From NCBI RefSeq assembly GCF_014205835.1, contig NZ_JACHCQ010000030.1, positions 1 to 64,000 of the forward strand: a stretch of DNA of 64,000 nt, read 5' to 3'. The position numbers were made by a program, and so were the translations under genes. Under the pieces are notes generated by a model, which was not told the DNA's origin, ran no database searches, and saw only the letters and a program-made list of their open reading frames with translations. The first letter of the stretch is position 1. Each line of letters begins with the position of its first letter. Of the stretch, positions 33,559 to 42,546 are shown one piece after another. Origin of the DNA: Pedobacter sp. AK013 (lineage in GTDB: Bacteria; Bacteroidota; Bacteroidia; Sphingobacteriales; Sphingobacteriaceae).

Positions 33559-35637
33559 ATGAAAAATAGTATTTCTATATTATTGATAATATGCTTTTCA
33601 GCATTTTACGCGCAAAGCCAGGTAAGCCTAAAAGCATTTAAAACCAACGGTACTACTGTTTTTTTCAATCAAAAAGAACTCGTGCTTACCTGGCCTGTTG
33701 GTAAAGGAGCCTTTGGTAAAGCAATTTTAGACCTCGATCGTAGCAAACCATTGTTTAAAAGTTTGTTGTTAGGAAAGCCAGGAGCCTTAAAAGAAGTTGC
33801 TGCCTATCTCGACCCTGCATTTGTGCTGAGAATAGGTAAACGCACCTTAAGTTCAAACAGTGGAGGCTGGGATGTCTTTTTTGATCGGGTTCCAACAAGG
33901 CCATATACCACAGATGTTGTAAAGTTCGTAAAGGGTGCAACCAGTGTTTCTACGAGAGGCTCACAAACCGTGGTACGGATAAGTGGCGTTCAATGCGAAA
34001 CATTTAGTGGTGCTTTGGAAATAACATTTTACAATGGAAGCCCTTTGTTTAATGTAGCTGCTGTGGTAGCTACTCCAAAAGATTCAACTGCTATTTTATA
34101 CGATGCCGGATTGATAAGCAAAAAAGAGACCTGGGCTAGTGTGGCCTGGTCTGATGTAAAAGGAAATCTTCAGCGAGAAAAGGCAGCTAAATCAGATCCG
34201 GCTAGAAATTTGGAAGTAAAATACCGCACCGTTATCGGTGAAAATACAGGCGGAAGTTTGGCCGTTTTTCCTGCTCCACACCAATATTTTTACCCCTTAG
34301 ATGAGGCTTTTAACCTTAAATTTACCTGGAAAGGGAACAACTACTTAAATCTGATCCGCGGTTTTGGTATCGGTATCCGTCAAGATCCTTTGGGAGATAA
34401 ACGTTATGTGCCTTGGTTTAATGCACCCCCAAATACCCAACAGCGCCTTAATTTTTTCTGTTTATTGAGTACTGGAAAAGCAGATACAGCCTTAGAAGAG
34501 GTTAAAAGGTTTACGCATAACGATACTTATGTGCCGTTGGCGGGTTATAAAACTATGGCCAGCCATTTCCATAATGAGTTTATTTCGGATGTGGTATTGA
34601 GCGGAAAACCTGTTCCGGAAAAGCCCGAATTTGTGGAGGTATTGAAAAAGGCAGGTCTGAATATTGTTAAGCTTGCCGAATTCCACGGACCTGGACATCC
34701 TAAAGGACCAGATTCTGTTCGTTTAAAAGAATTAGATGCCTTATTTAAACAGACCAAAAGGTTATCTGATCCTAATTTTTTATTGTTGCCGGGAGAAGAA
34801 GCGAATAATTTTTATGGCGGACATTGGCTGGCATTTTTTCCTAAACCAATTTATTGGATTATGTCGAGAAAAAGCGACCTGTCTTTCGAAACCAACGACC
34901 CGAAATATGGTAAAGTTTACCGCGTTAATGATAAAGCGGAAATGCTTAAATTATTGGAACAAGAACAAGGCTTGGCCTGGACAGCGCATGCCCGAACAAA
35001 AGCTTCAACCGGTTATCCGGATAAATATAAAGATGAAGACTTTTTTAAATCGGAAACCTTTTTGGGGGCAGCATGGAAAGCGATTCCAGGCGATCTTTCT
35101 TTACCAACTTTAAGTAAAAGAGTACTAAATCTGATGGACGATATGGCCAATTGGGGCTTGAAGAAGCACATTATTTCTGAGGCTGATATCTTTACCATTA
35201 CGGAGCAAAATGAAATGTATGCGCATTTGAACGTGAATTATTTACAGCTGGATAAAGTACCTAACTATGGCGATGGCTGGCAGCCAGTTTTAGATGTTAT
35301 GCGAAAGGGAAAGTTTTTTGTGTCTACTGGTGAGGTACTGATTCCGAGTTTTAATGTTAATGGAAAAGGCGCAGGAGAGACTTTGAAGATTGGTAATAGC
35401 GGAAAAGCAAAGATAAATATGCAGCTCAACTGGACATTCCCTTTAAGTTTTGTCGAAATTGTATCGGGTGATGGAGCAAAGGTTTACCGAAACCGTATTA
35501 ATTTGAATGCCACTAAGGCCTTTGGTAAAAAGGATTTCAGTTGGCTAGTAAATTTAAAAGGCCGGCATTGGGTAAGGGTAGAAGCATGGGATATTGCCAC
35601 TAATGGCGCTTTTACACAAATGGTTTGGCTGGAATAA
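33559..35637 (+). CDS. secreted CehA/McbA-like (PHP-type) metallohydrolase
   Basis: The 692-residue protein has a signal peptide (MKNSISILLIICFSAFYAQS) at 33559. The in-frame start at 33475 adds 28 residues ahead of it and is not preferred. The N-terminal half is beta-rich. The C-terminal half resembles the PHP-fold of CehA/McbA hydrolases: SHFHNEFISDVVLSG, LAEFHGPGHPKGP, LLLPGEEANNFYGGHWLAFF and GLAWTAHARTKAST carry the spread His/Asp/Glu residues expected for a two- or three-metal site. CehA/McbA themselves cleave carbamates, but close relatives have unknown substrates. It stands alone, with a palindromic element after it. The family assignment is moderate because the metal site was judged by eye. 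Confidence 0.7.
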   Translation: MKNSISILLIICFSAFYAQSQVSLKAFKTNGTTVFFNQKELVLTWPVGKGAFGKAILDLDRSKPLFKSLLLGKPGALKEVAAYLDPAFVLRIGKRTLSSNSGGWDVFFDRVPTRPYTTDVVKFVKGATSVSTRGSQTVVRISGVQCETFSGALEITFYNGSPLFNVAAVVATPKDSTAILYDAGLISKKETWASVAWSDVKGNLQREKAAKSDPARNLEVKYRTVIGENTGGSLAVFPAPHQYFYPLDEAFNLKFTWKGNNYLNLIRGFGIGIRQDPLGDKRYVPWFNAPPNTQQRLNFFCLLSTGKADTALEEVKRFTHNDTYVPLAGYKTMASHFHNEFISDVVLSGKPVPEKPEFVEVLKKAGLNIVKLAEFHGPGHPKGPDSVRLKELDALFKQTKRLSDPNFLLLPGEEANNFYGGHWLAFFPKPIYWIMSRKSDLSFETNDPKYGKVYRVNDKAEMLKLLEQEQGLAWTAHARTKASTGYPDKYKDEDFFKSETFLGAAWKAIPGDLSLPTLSKRVLNLMDDMANWGLKKHIISEADIFTITEQNEMYAHLNVNYLQLDKVPNYGDGWQPVLDVMRKGKFFVSTGEVLIPSFNVNGKGAGETLKIGNSGKAKINMQLNWTFPLSFVEIVSGDGAKVYRNRINLNATKAFGKKDFSWLVNLKGRHWVRVEAWDIATNGAFTQMVWLE

Positions 35638-35652
35638 TGGTTATGCTGGAAA

Positions 35653-35780
35653 TCGTCATTTCGAAAGGAGTGCAACGCAGACTAGAAATCTGTCTCTGTA
35701 GATCTCTTTCGAAAATTAGGGATTGCGCTTCAGTTGAGATGACGATATGATCAGATTCTTCACTGCGTTCAGAATGACAG
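35653..35780. repeat. CGTCAT palindromic element plus partial second copy
   Basis: CGTCATTTCGAAAGGAGTGC starts the element and TCAGTTGAGATGACG ends it (to 35744), with CTCTGTAGATCTCTTTCGAA in the middle. A second half element, CTTCACTGCGTTCAGAATGA, follows to 35780. The pair fills the gap between convergent genes and could end transcription of the polyketide locus and of the metallohydrolase. Confidence 0.65.
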
Positions 35781-35797
35781 CTGTTTTCAAAATAATA

Positions 35798-36319
35798 CTA
35801 TACCGCATCATCCTTAAACTTTCTAATAGCGAGATAAAAAAAGGTAATAGAATATAAACCCGCTAACAATCCTGCACATACAGCAGATGGGGTAATCCCG
35901 AAATCGTGGTTTTTAGGGAATGAGAAGTGTAGTGCAAGCATCAGGGCAAATACAGCCAAAATACTATACAAGCCATTTAATCCTGCTTTTTTCAATATAA
36001 AAGGGTAGCCTGTGATTTTTTCGTCTACCTTGTAATTTATAGCACCCGAATGCTGCAGTTCTTTTATTTTCTTTAAAATATCGAGTGTAATCATAAACGG
36101 TAGCAATAACGACATGGGCAATAAAAACCTGGCCAAATTTTGCTCACCACTAAATAAGTGTACCGAATTTTGTGCTTTAAAAGCAAAATAAGGCACTACA
36201 GTATTTAATACCGTATTTGGAATAAGGTGTAAAAGCAGGTTTTTGCGCACAAATTTCCGCCAATTCGAAATCTTTGTCTGCTCGTCATACTCCACGTAAT
36301 CAGACATTGGCCAACTCAT
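35798..36319 (-). CDS. small polytopic membrane protein, last gene of the polyketide locus
   Basis: The 173-residue protein has about four hydrophobic segments (FVRKNLLLHLIPNTVLNTVV, FLLPMSLLLPFMITLDIL, GLYSILAVFALMLALHF and CAGLLAGLYSITFFYLAI). I recognise no family. It overlaps the end of the acyltransferase gene upstream: the start at 36319 overlaps by 20 bases, and the alternative ATG at 36307 by eight. Such overlap indicates translational coupling and a shared role with the cluster. It could help anchor or move the finished lipid, but nothing in the sequence proves this. Confidence 0.8.
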   Translation of the reverse strand: MSWPMSDYVEYDEQTKISNWRKFVRKNLLLHLIPNTVLNTVVPYFAFKAQNSVHLFSGEQNLARFLLPMSLLLPFMITLDILKKIKELQHSGAINYKVDEKITGYPFILKKAGLNGLYSILAVFALMLALHFSFPKNHDFGITPSAVCAGLLAGLYSITFFYLAIRKFKDDAV

Positions 36320-37568
36320 TTAAATTTTCCTTAATCAATTCTATCGCTCTGTCTTTTATCTGCCAGGCTTCAAATTCCCGAAGGAACGATTCGTTCGACA
36401 TAAAAGAGAAATCCAGCTGGCTGTTAAAAGTGCTGCATACTAAAGTGTTGGCGTTTTTCCATGGGAAAGCAACCGTAGGACTATAAATAGTTTCGATAGA
36501 AAAATGCTGATAATCCTTCGGGATGTTTAAAAGCCCCATGTTGCTGAGTGTAACATCGTGTGTGCCTTTCGTTGTTTTCAAAAAGCCAATCATTTTATTT
36601 ACCGATGAATGGAAATACTCGCTCATGTTTAACAAGTCGTGAACTTTCATTTCTGCTACTTTTGCTTCCAGGTCGGTTTTTAAGCTTCTGGTTTTTGTCC
36701 AGAAATCATTTTCGCCTTGCGTTAGTTTTAACTCTATAATAGGTGCAAAGGCAAACATGGTATCTTGTTTTATGGACTCTACAAACCGCCTGATATCAAC
36801 CGGACAGATCACTTTGCCATGGGCTTTGCTGCCTAGTACGTGTTTAAAAGCCTCCATAAAGGCCACACAGATGGCGGCATGTACAGTTGTGTTTTCTTCC
36901 TTACATTTAATTAATAGGTTTTTGGTATCCTCTGCATTGATTTTCCAATGAACAGCATAATTGCTTCGGTTTACGTTACGATTGGAAGTAGCTTTAAAAA
37001 AGAAAAATAAACGACCAAGCGCTGCAAAAACTTTCCCTTTAAAATGGGTTGCTTTAGTGATCTTAAAATCGTCTGGTAACAGATCCTGAACGGAAAGAAA
37101 TGAGCGGTAGGATGCTAATTCTTGTTCAGGATTATCAATCAAGGTCATTAGCTCACGCATTAAATTTAATATCGTAGTCCCATCACAGATACAGTGTGGA
37201 AGCACGAGTAAAAGATCTGATTCGGTTTCGCCTTTTAACCATACTAACCTTGCTAACGGTTCGTTCAGGGCATCGAAAAGTTTGTGCCACTCTATTTTTG
37301 ATTGTGCTAACCAATCCTCATCAGTTAAACGATCAATAGTTCTAACAGGTATTTTACTGATGTTTTCATTCAGTACGAAATAGGGTGTTTTGCCTGTAGC
37401 ATCAATGTTCATCTGTAATAACGGATGTTTCTGCTGGATTTTATGCAATGCTTTGTGCAAGTTATCCTCACTGATTTTACCTGAAATTTTAGCGCCGAAA
37501 ACACAATTTAATGGTGTTTTGGCATCTACATGCATTATTCTTTCTCCTAAAATTAATCTTCTTTTCAT
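36300..37568 (-). CDS. condensation-fold acyltransferase 2 (PapA/WES-like)
   Basis: The 422-residue protein has the two-lobed CoA-dependent acyltransferase fold shared by NRPS condensation domains, PapA and alcohol O-acetyltransferases. The active-site motif is LPHCICDGTT: the catalytic His125 and Asp129-Gly130 are kept, but the first His of HHxxxDG is Pro124. Other fold marks are an N-terminal LGERIMHVDAKTPLN, KISEDNLHKALHKIQQKHPL and a late STFNSQLDFSFMSN strand. It probably esterifies a hydroxyl of the cluster's product with an acyl-ACP or acyl-CoA. It starts in an ATGA overlap with the preceding acyltransferase, which is clearly a paralogue. Confidence 0.85.
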   Translation of the reverse strand: MKRRLILGERIMHVDAKTPLNCVFGAKISGKISEDNLHKALHKIQQKHPLLQMNIDATGKTPYFVLNENISKIPVRTIDRLTDEDWLAQSKIEWHKLFDALNEPLARLVWLKGETESDLLLVLPHCICDGTTILNLMRELMTLIDNPEQELASYRSFLSVQDLLPDDFKITKATHFKGKVFAALGRLFFFFKATSNRNVNRSNYAVHWKINAEDTKNLLIKCKEENTTVHAAICVAFMEAFKHVLGSKAHGKVICPVDIRRFVESIKQDTMFAFAPIIELKLTQGENDFWTKTRSLKTDLEAKVAEMKVHDLLNMSEYFHSSVNKMIGFLKTTKGTHDVTLSNMGLLNIPKDYQHFSIETIYSPTVAFPWKNANTLVCSTFNSQLDFSFMSNESFLREFEAWQIKDRAIELIKENLNELANV

Positions 37569-38854
37569 GCAGTAGCTGTTAAAATTTCAATTGGTTTTTC
37601 AACTTGTTCTTTAAGGATAGCTATTACTTTTTCTTTTATGGCCTCTGCTTCTACAAAAGGAACATAACCTTCGCTGGCCACAAAAGTGAAGTCCATTTGA
37701 CTGCGGTAAGTAGAGGCAATCATGGTGGTCGTATTACCCAATGGGCCCATTACCGAAGGACTGAATATGGTTTCTACCTCAAAGTTTTGATATTGGTACT
37801 CGATGTCTATTTTGCCTAAGTTTGAAAACATACAATCGTTACTTGATTTTCCATACTTTAAGAAATTGGTGAAGTTTTTTAAGGCCGGGTGGCATGCTTC
37901 CATCATCATCATTAAACTATATGGATTTAGCTTGGCCGATTTATCGTTTACGTCCTTTTGCAATGCTTTAACATTGTTTAAAAAATCCTTTTCTGGTAAT
38001 AAAGAGAGCACAATCATTAATCCAAAAGCAAAAATGTGGTCTTTTTTAATAATAGGATTAAAGTTCCGGATATCGACCGGAAGTGATATCTTATTAAATG
38101 CTTTTTCTTTCCTTACCGCTTTAAACGCCGTTAAGACGGCTGCACTTAGGAGCGTATTTACTGTAAACTGATTGGCTTTGCAAAACTGGATGATCTGTTT
38201 AGTGAAATCCTGATCGAATTTCCAACGGAGCATAAAATCTTTCTTACGTTCAACAGCTATTTTTTTGATGGGGATAATCCAAAGCGCTAATGTGGCAATT
38301 TTGCCGATCAGTCCGTTTTTGGTCCGATTGCGGTAACTGTTCAATACTTTTTTAGGAATCACATCCTTTACACCCATAATTGGAATTTCTTTGCCAATAT
38401 CGGTATCGGGGTTATCCAAAAGCTGAAGCAATTCTGTTAGAATAGAAAGTGCCGAAGTACCATCGCAAAGGCAATGATGGTATACCATCAAGAATTCTGA
38501 TACCTCATTACCTTTAATCCATGTAATGCGGCAAAGTGGTGCCATTGAAGCATCAAAAACGGTTTTCCATTCATAGGTAGATTCTTCCTCCCAATGTTCA
38601 TCACTTAACCTGTCTACAATACGGATGGGGATTCTAAAATTTTCGGTAAGATTGGTTACAAACCAAGGCCTTTTATCTTCGTCAAAACGTATTGCGGCGG
38701 TTAACCAGGGGTGTTTTTTTTGGATTTTGAATAAGGCAAACCTTAAATCATCTTCCTTAATTTCTCCTCTGATCTTGAAAGGTATAACAATGTTAAACGG
38801 GCTTTTCCCATCCCCGTATAACATCCTTTCGCCAAATAACAGTTTTCTTTTCAT
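37565..38854 (-). CDS. condensation-fold acyltransferase 1 (PapA/WES-like)
   Basis: The 429-residue paralogue of the next gene keeps the canonical motif YHHCLCDGTS with His126-His127 and Asp131-Gly132, so the base-catalysed acyl transfer to an alcohol should be intact. Its N-terminus LFGERMLYGDGKSPFN and EDDLRFALFKIQKKHPWLTA mirror the partner protein. A late STYRSQMDFTFVAS strand closes the fold. It opens the last sub-operon of the polyketide locus. A 218-base gap separates it from the glycosyltransferase upstream, and that gap holds three copies of a TTGACAACTC box, so it may have its own promoter. Confidence 0.87.
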   Translation of the reverse strand: MKRKLLFGERMLYGDGKSPFNIVIPFKIRGEIKEDDLRFALFKIQKKHPWLTAAIRFDEDKRPWFVTNLTENFRIPIRIVDRLSDEHWEEESTYEWKTVFDASMAPLCRITWIKGNEVSEFLMVYHHCLCDGTSALSILTELLQLLDNPDTDIGKEIPIMGVKDVIPKKVLNSYRNRTKNGLIGKIATLALWIIPIKKIAVERKKDFMLRWKFDQDFTKQIIQFCKANQFTVNTLLSAAVLTAFKAVRKEKAFNKISLPVDIRNFNPIIKKDHIFAFGLMIVLSLLPEKDFLNNVKALQKDVNDKSAKLNPYSLMMMMEACHPALKNFTNFLKYGKSSNDCMFSNLGKIDIEYQYQNFEVETIFSPSVMGPLGNTTTMIASTYRSQMDFTFVASEGYVPFVEAEAIKEKVIAILKEQVEKPIEILTATA

Positions 38855-38870
38855 TTTTTAGTATTATTCT

Positions 38871-39068
38871 GAGTTGTCAATCTTTCTAGTAAACTGGCCA
38901 TGAAAGTTGACAACTCTTAAAGTTAGGTTCATGCGTTCCGTCAAGCTTGCGATTAGTTTAGTCGATTCGTCATCCTGAATTTATTTCAGGATCTTAATAG
39001 CAGGAAAGATGAAACGAGTTCAGCATGACGACCGTCCTTCGTGACCTTATTGTGAAAGTTGACAACTC
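38871..39068. repeat. triple TTGACAACTC box around a palindromic element
   Basis: Between the glycosyltransferase and the acyltransferase genes lie GAGTTGTCAA (38871-38880, inverted), TGAAAGTTGACAACTC (38901-38916) and an identical TGAAAGTTGACAACTC (39053-39068). The two direct copies enclose a CGTCATCCTGAAT...CAGCATGACG palindrome (38969-39033). The direct copies could be boundaries of an inserted mobile palindrome, or the three boxes could be regulator sites for the acyltransferase promoter. Confidence 0.65.
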
Positions 39069-39072
39069 AACA

Positions 39073-40275
39073 TTAAGCCGTTTCCACAGTTTGCGCTGTT
39101 TTTGCAAAATCTTCCAACAATTGTACAGCCTTATCGTTACCGCCAGCTGCGATGAATGTTTCTTTTATTTTTTGCGCGGCTTGGCGATATTTCGGATTTT
39201 CTAAAAGCTCAAAAACGGTATTTCTTAAATCGCTAATGCGTAAACGTTTGTAACGGATACTTACCCCACAACCTGCCTGTTCAATTAATTTTGCAGTGTG
39301 AAAATGGTCGTAAGCAATAGGGGTAATCAACATGGGTAAACCATTGGTGAAAGTATCGTTTACTGTATTGAAACCGCCGTGACAGATTACGGCATCCATA
39401 TGCGGCATCAGTTCTGATTGTGGCACAAAACCATTTACAATAAAGTTATCAGGCCATTTTTCGAAAATATCAGGATTGGTTGCGGCTACAATGGTTACAG
39501 GTTCGTTTTCGAAGGCGGTAATCAGTTTCTGGAAAAATTCCTTACGGATATCAACCAATAAAGTACCCAGCGATACAAATATTTTAGGTGTGGTAACCTG
39601 ACTTAACCTTTCCCAATCGAATGGGGCTAAATTTGGCCTGCCTTTTACCGGACCTACAAAATGCATATGCGGTGGTTTTTCTTCAAACCCTGCAAAGGCC
39701 TGTGAAGTGAAAACCATATTTAACTGGTGAGAATGGATGTGGATATCGTCACTATAGATGCCCACTTCTCTTTGTAAACCTTTAATCAGATTCTGCTGCC
39801 ACTCGAATATTTTAGGCGCGCTATTTGCCGTATCGCCCATCACATCCGGCGGTACAGGAGTAGTGGTAACCGAGGGCATGTCTTTTAAATGTGCACTTAA
39901 AGCGCCTGCAAAGGTAATACAGTCGTTAATAATTACATTAGGTTTCCAGGCATCAACAAAATTGTTCAAGCCTTTCATCATCATTTTGGCAAAAGGCACA
40001 TAGGTTTCTTCGAGCGCAAGTTTCATCACTTCTGGACCAGAACAGGCAGGGCCATCATCCTGGCGTTTTAAAATGCGTTGTATTTCATCAGCATATTCAG
40101 CCAAATCTTCTTCGGGATAAATAAATTCGCCACCTTCTGGCAAATGTACCTGTGCAAGAGGGGTAATACCTAACCATTTTACCTCATGGCCTCGGGCCAA
40201 TAAACTGGCGCCAATGCTTAGTGTTGGACTAATATGACCGAAAAAGGGTGGGACAACGAAAAGGAATTTTGACAT
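39073..40275 (-). CDS. GT1 glycosyltransferase B (UGT/MGT-like)
   Basis: The 400-residue protein is a GT-B glycosyltransferase of family GT1, related to macrolide, zeaxanthin and sterol glucosyltransferases. N-terminal FVVPPFFGHISPTLSIGASL carries the catalytic His14. The sugar-nucleotide motif is VICHGGFNTVNDTFTNGLPM near 296-315, followed by ITPIAYDHFHTAKLI. It should transfer a sugar from UDP- or TDP-sugar to a hydroxyl of the cluster's lipid or polyketide. It follows its paralogue after ten bases, so the two are co-translated. The pair suggests either two successive sugars or two different acceptor positions. Confidence 0.93.
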   Translation of the reverse strand: MSKFLFVVPPFFGHISPTLSIGASLLARGHEVKWLGITPLAQVHLPEGGEFIYPEEDLAEYADEIQRILKRQDDGPACSGPEVMKLALEETYVPFAKMMMKGLNNFVDAWKPNVIINDCITFAGALSAHLKDMPSVTTTPVPPDVMGDTANSAPKIFEWQQNLIKGLQREVGIYSDDIHIHSHQLNMVFTSQAFAGFEEKPPHMHFVGPVKGRPNLAPFDWERLSQVTTPKIFVSLGTLLVDIRKEFFQKLITAFENEPVTIVAATNPDIFEKWPDNFIVNGFVPQSELMPHMDAVICHGGFNTVNDTFTNGLPMLITPIAYDHFHTAKLIEQAGCGVSIRYKRLRISDLRNTVFELLENPKYRQAAQKIKETFIAAGGNDKAVQLLEDFAKTAQTVETA

Positions 40276-40285
40276 AATGTAGAAT

Positions 40286-41485
40286 TTAACTGATGAATAC
40301 GTTTGATGTTTTGTTGCTTAATGTTTCCAGTAAATCGGCGGCACTTTCTGTTCCACCGGCCTCGATAAAGGATTTTTTAATCTGTTCTGCGGCGATTTTA
40401 TAACTATCGTTCTGCAACACTTTGTTTACCGCTTCTTTAAGATGGCTGGCTTTAAAACGGTTAAAATTTAAGCGTTCTCCAGCACCAACCCTAAAAACGC
40501 GTCCGGCAACATGGCTTTGATCGTAGGCAATCGGAATAACCACCATAGGCAGGCCATTCATTAGGGTTTCGCAAACGGTATTGTGCCCACCATGGCAAAC
40601 TACGGCATCAAGGTGCGGTAAAAGTTCCAATTGCGGTACCTGGCGCTGTACTGTAAAATTAGCAGGCCATGCTTCAAATAAAGTGGGATCGGAAACCACC
40701 ACCACATGGAGGTCTTCATTTGCAAAAGCTTCGATCACCTTGGCAAAAAAGGCCTTTTTATGTTCGTGATCGAAGGTGGTACCAATGCTCACCAATATTT
40801 TAGGTTGGCTGGTATGAAATGCTTCCCATCGAAAAGGAATAGCAGTTTTGCGGCGGTTAAAAACAGGGCCTACAAATTTAAAATGTTCCGGTAAATCCAT
40901 TTCCCCGAAAAAATTGCGGGAGGTGAATACCAGCGTGGCCAGATCGGAGCAGGCAATAGAACTGCTTGCCGTAATGCCAAATTCTTTTTGCAGCTCCACA
41001 ATCTGATTCACTTCCCATTCGTGTACTTTCGGTAATTCATCCATTACTTTTATAGCAGCTGGAGCAGTAACAGAAGTAACATAAGGGTAATTTTTGTTGG
41101 TTGCTGCAATGGCACCCGCAAACATCTGATGATCGGTAATCACCAGATCAGGCTTAAACTGACCGAGTAGATCGGCAATGCCTTCGTAACTGTGCCTGTT
41201 TAAGGGGATCAGTACCTCCTCGTACAGGAATTTGATACTATCAATGCCGTAAACAATCTTTTTGGTGATGATATCGAGGTATTTTTCTGAATCTTTTTTT
41301 TGCTGGTCGTTCTGGTCGTAACTGATTGCGAGTAACTCGCCGCCCTCAGGAAGTTTATCGCCCAGCGATTGATCTAAAGTAACCCATGCTACACGGTGGC
41401 CTCTATCCAGTAAAGCTGCACCCATGCTTAAAGTTGGGTTGATATGGCCGGTAAGGGGAGGAACTACAAATACGAATTTTGCCAT
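40286..41485 (-). CDS. GT1 glycosyltransferase A (UGT/MGT-like)
   Basis: A 399-residue paralogue of the next gene. FVVPPLTGHINPTLSMGAAL has catalytic His14, and VVCHGGHNTVCETLMNGLPM followed by VIPIAYDQSHVAGRVFRVGA gives the donor-binding region. The extra His in CHGGHNT is the usual GT1 form; its partner has Phe there, which may shift the donor preference. It starts 12 bases after the alpha/beta hydrolase. The likely reaction is glycosylation of the cluster product in the cytoplasm, on the inner face of the membrane. Confidence 0.93.
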   Translation of the reverse strand: MAKFVFVVPPLTGHINPTLSMGAALLDRGHRVAWVTLDQSLGDKLPEGGELLAISYDQNDQQKKDSEKYLDIITKKIVYGIDSIKFLYEEVLIPLNRHSYEGIADLLGQFKPDLVITDHQMFAGAIAATNKNYPYVTSVTAPAAIKVMDELPKVHEWEVNQIVELQKEFGITASSSIACSDLATLVFTSRNFFGEMDLPEHFKFVGPVFNRRKTAIPFRWEAFHTSQPKILVSIGTTFDHEHKKAFFAKVIEAFANEDLHVVVVSDPTLFEAWPANFTVQRQVPQLELLPHLDAVVCHGGHNTVCETLMNGLPMVVIPIAYDQSHVAGRVFRVGAGERLNFNRFKASHLKEAVNKVLQNDSYKIAAEQIKKSFIEAGGTESAADLLETLSNKTSNVFIS

Positions 41486-41497
41486 CTGTGTTTAGTT

Positions 41498-42262
41498 TTA
41501 TGTTTCCTGGAAAAAGTTTAATAATGATTCTGCAATAACTAGTGGTTGCTGGATGGGGATATTATGATTTCCGGGTATAGCAATTAACGAAGCATTTTCA
41601 ATTAATCCGTCTAATTGTTTGCCTGCATTAAGGCAATTGGAATCGGTACCATAAAGCAATAGTGTGCTCTTTTTTATAGTTTCAATTGCCTGACTGCCAA
41701 AAAAATCTTTTTCAAGCACCATATCTGTTTTAATCGACGTTTGATAAAAGAGGTACTCGTACATACGGTGGTTACGTTCCATTTGTCTTTTACCCATTTT
41801 CACTTTGGTGGTATCGGTAAAATTTTCGACGTAATGCTCCAAAAACTCGCGGCTGTACTCATCAATAATGCCCCTTGTTTTATCATCGTTCGGATCCGGT
41901 GCTTCTATTACCGCAAGCTTGTTGATCTGCTCTGGAAAACGGATCGCCATTTTTAAGGCAATCAATCCACCGAAACTATAACCGCCTAAATGCACCTGCT
42001 GTAAGTTTAATGCCTCCATTAATGCCAAAAGATCGTTGGTCATGCTTTGCAGATCGTAACCTGTTAATGCCTTTTCGCTCATGCCATGGCTTTTTAGATC
42101 ATATAGTACTACATGATATTTTGTGGCCAGAAGCGGTGCAATATTAAAATAATAGACAGACAGGTTACTGAACATCCCGTGAACCAGGATGATGGTTTCA
42201 GCAGCTTCTTTATTGAGCTCCTGAACGTGAACCGATTTGCCGTTTACTGTTATGATTGGCAT
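41498..42262 (-). CDS. alpha/beta hydrolase, probable release or editing thioesterase
   Basis: The 254-residue protein has a complete alpha/beta hydrolase triad: Ser96 (GGYSFGGL), Asp207 (LYGTDSN) and His233 (PGNHNIP). VHGMFSNLSVYYF (28-40) supplies the oxyanion loop. Position in a polyketide locus, directly after the free ACP with a 13-base overlap, suggests it hydrolyses or transfers the chain from an ACP, i.e. a stand-alone type II or release thioesterase. The sequence alone does not distinguish this from a general esterase. The megasynthases themselves carry no thioesterase domain, which makes this the best candidate. Confidence 0.85.
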   Translation of the reverse strand: MPIITVNGKSVHVQELNKEAAETIILVHGMFSNLSVYYFNIAPLLATKYHVVLYDLKSHGMSEKALTGYDLQSMTNDLLALMEALNLQQVHLGGYSFGGLIALKMAIRFPEQINKLAVIEAPDPNDDKTRGIIDEYSREFLEHYVENFTDTTKVKMGKRQMERNHRMYEYLFYQTSIKTDMVLEKDFFGSQAIETIKKSTLLLYGTDSNCLNAGKQLDGLIENASLIAIPGNHNIPIQQPLVIAESLLNFFQET

Positions 42263-42546
42263 TCTTCGATATAAGAGATGATCATACCTAAGTTTAAGTT
42301 GATCAGCTGATCTAAATCCATTGAAGATAACCAGCCAGTAAAATCAATCTGATCACCGAAGTGTGCTTTGATTTTTTCGGAAAAGGATACAATTTCGATG
42401 CTATCCATTTCCAGATCTTTGGTGAAAGAACTTTCTGGTGTGATATCCATTTCTTCAACAAATTCTTCGCCGATTACTTCGGTGATAAATTGTTTCATGA
42501 GGTCGAAAATTTCTTCGCTGCTTAATTTTGTAGTTATAGTGTCCAT
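42250..42546 (-). CDS. stand-alone acyl carrier protein
   Basis: The 98-residue protein is an acyl carrier protein. The phosphopantetheine site is Ser49 in LEMDSIEIVSFSEKI, and the fold begins EEIFDLMKQFITEVIGEEF. It overlaps the end of the KS-AT-DH-PPT gene by 13 bases and the hydrolase gene by 13 bases, so the three are translationally coupled. It may hold an intermediate for the acyltransferases or the hydrolase. Its DSIE motif differs from the DSIK form of the two embedded ACPs in the large synthase, hinting at a separate partner set. Confidence 0.92.
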   Translation of the reverse strand: MDTITTKLSSEEIFDLMKQFITEVIGEEFVEEMDITPESSFTKDLEMDSIEIVSFSEKIKAHFGDQIDFTGWLSSMDLDQLINLNLGMIISYIEECQS

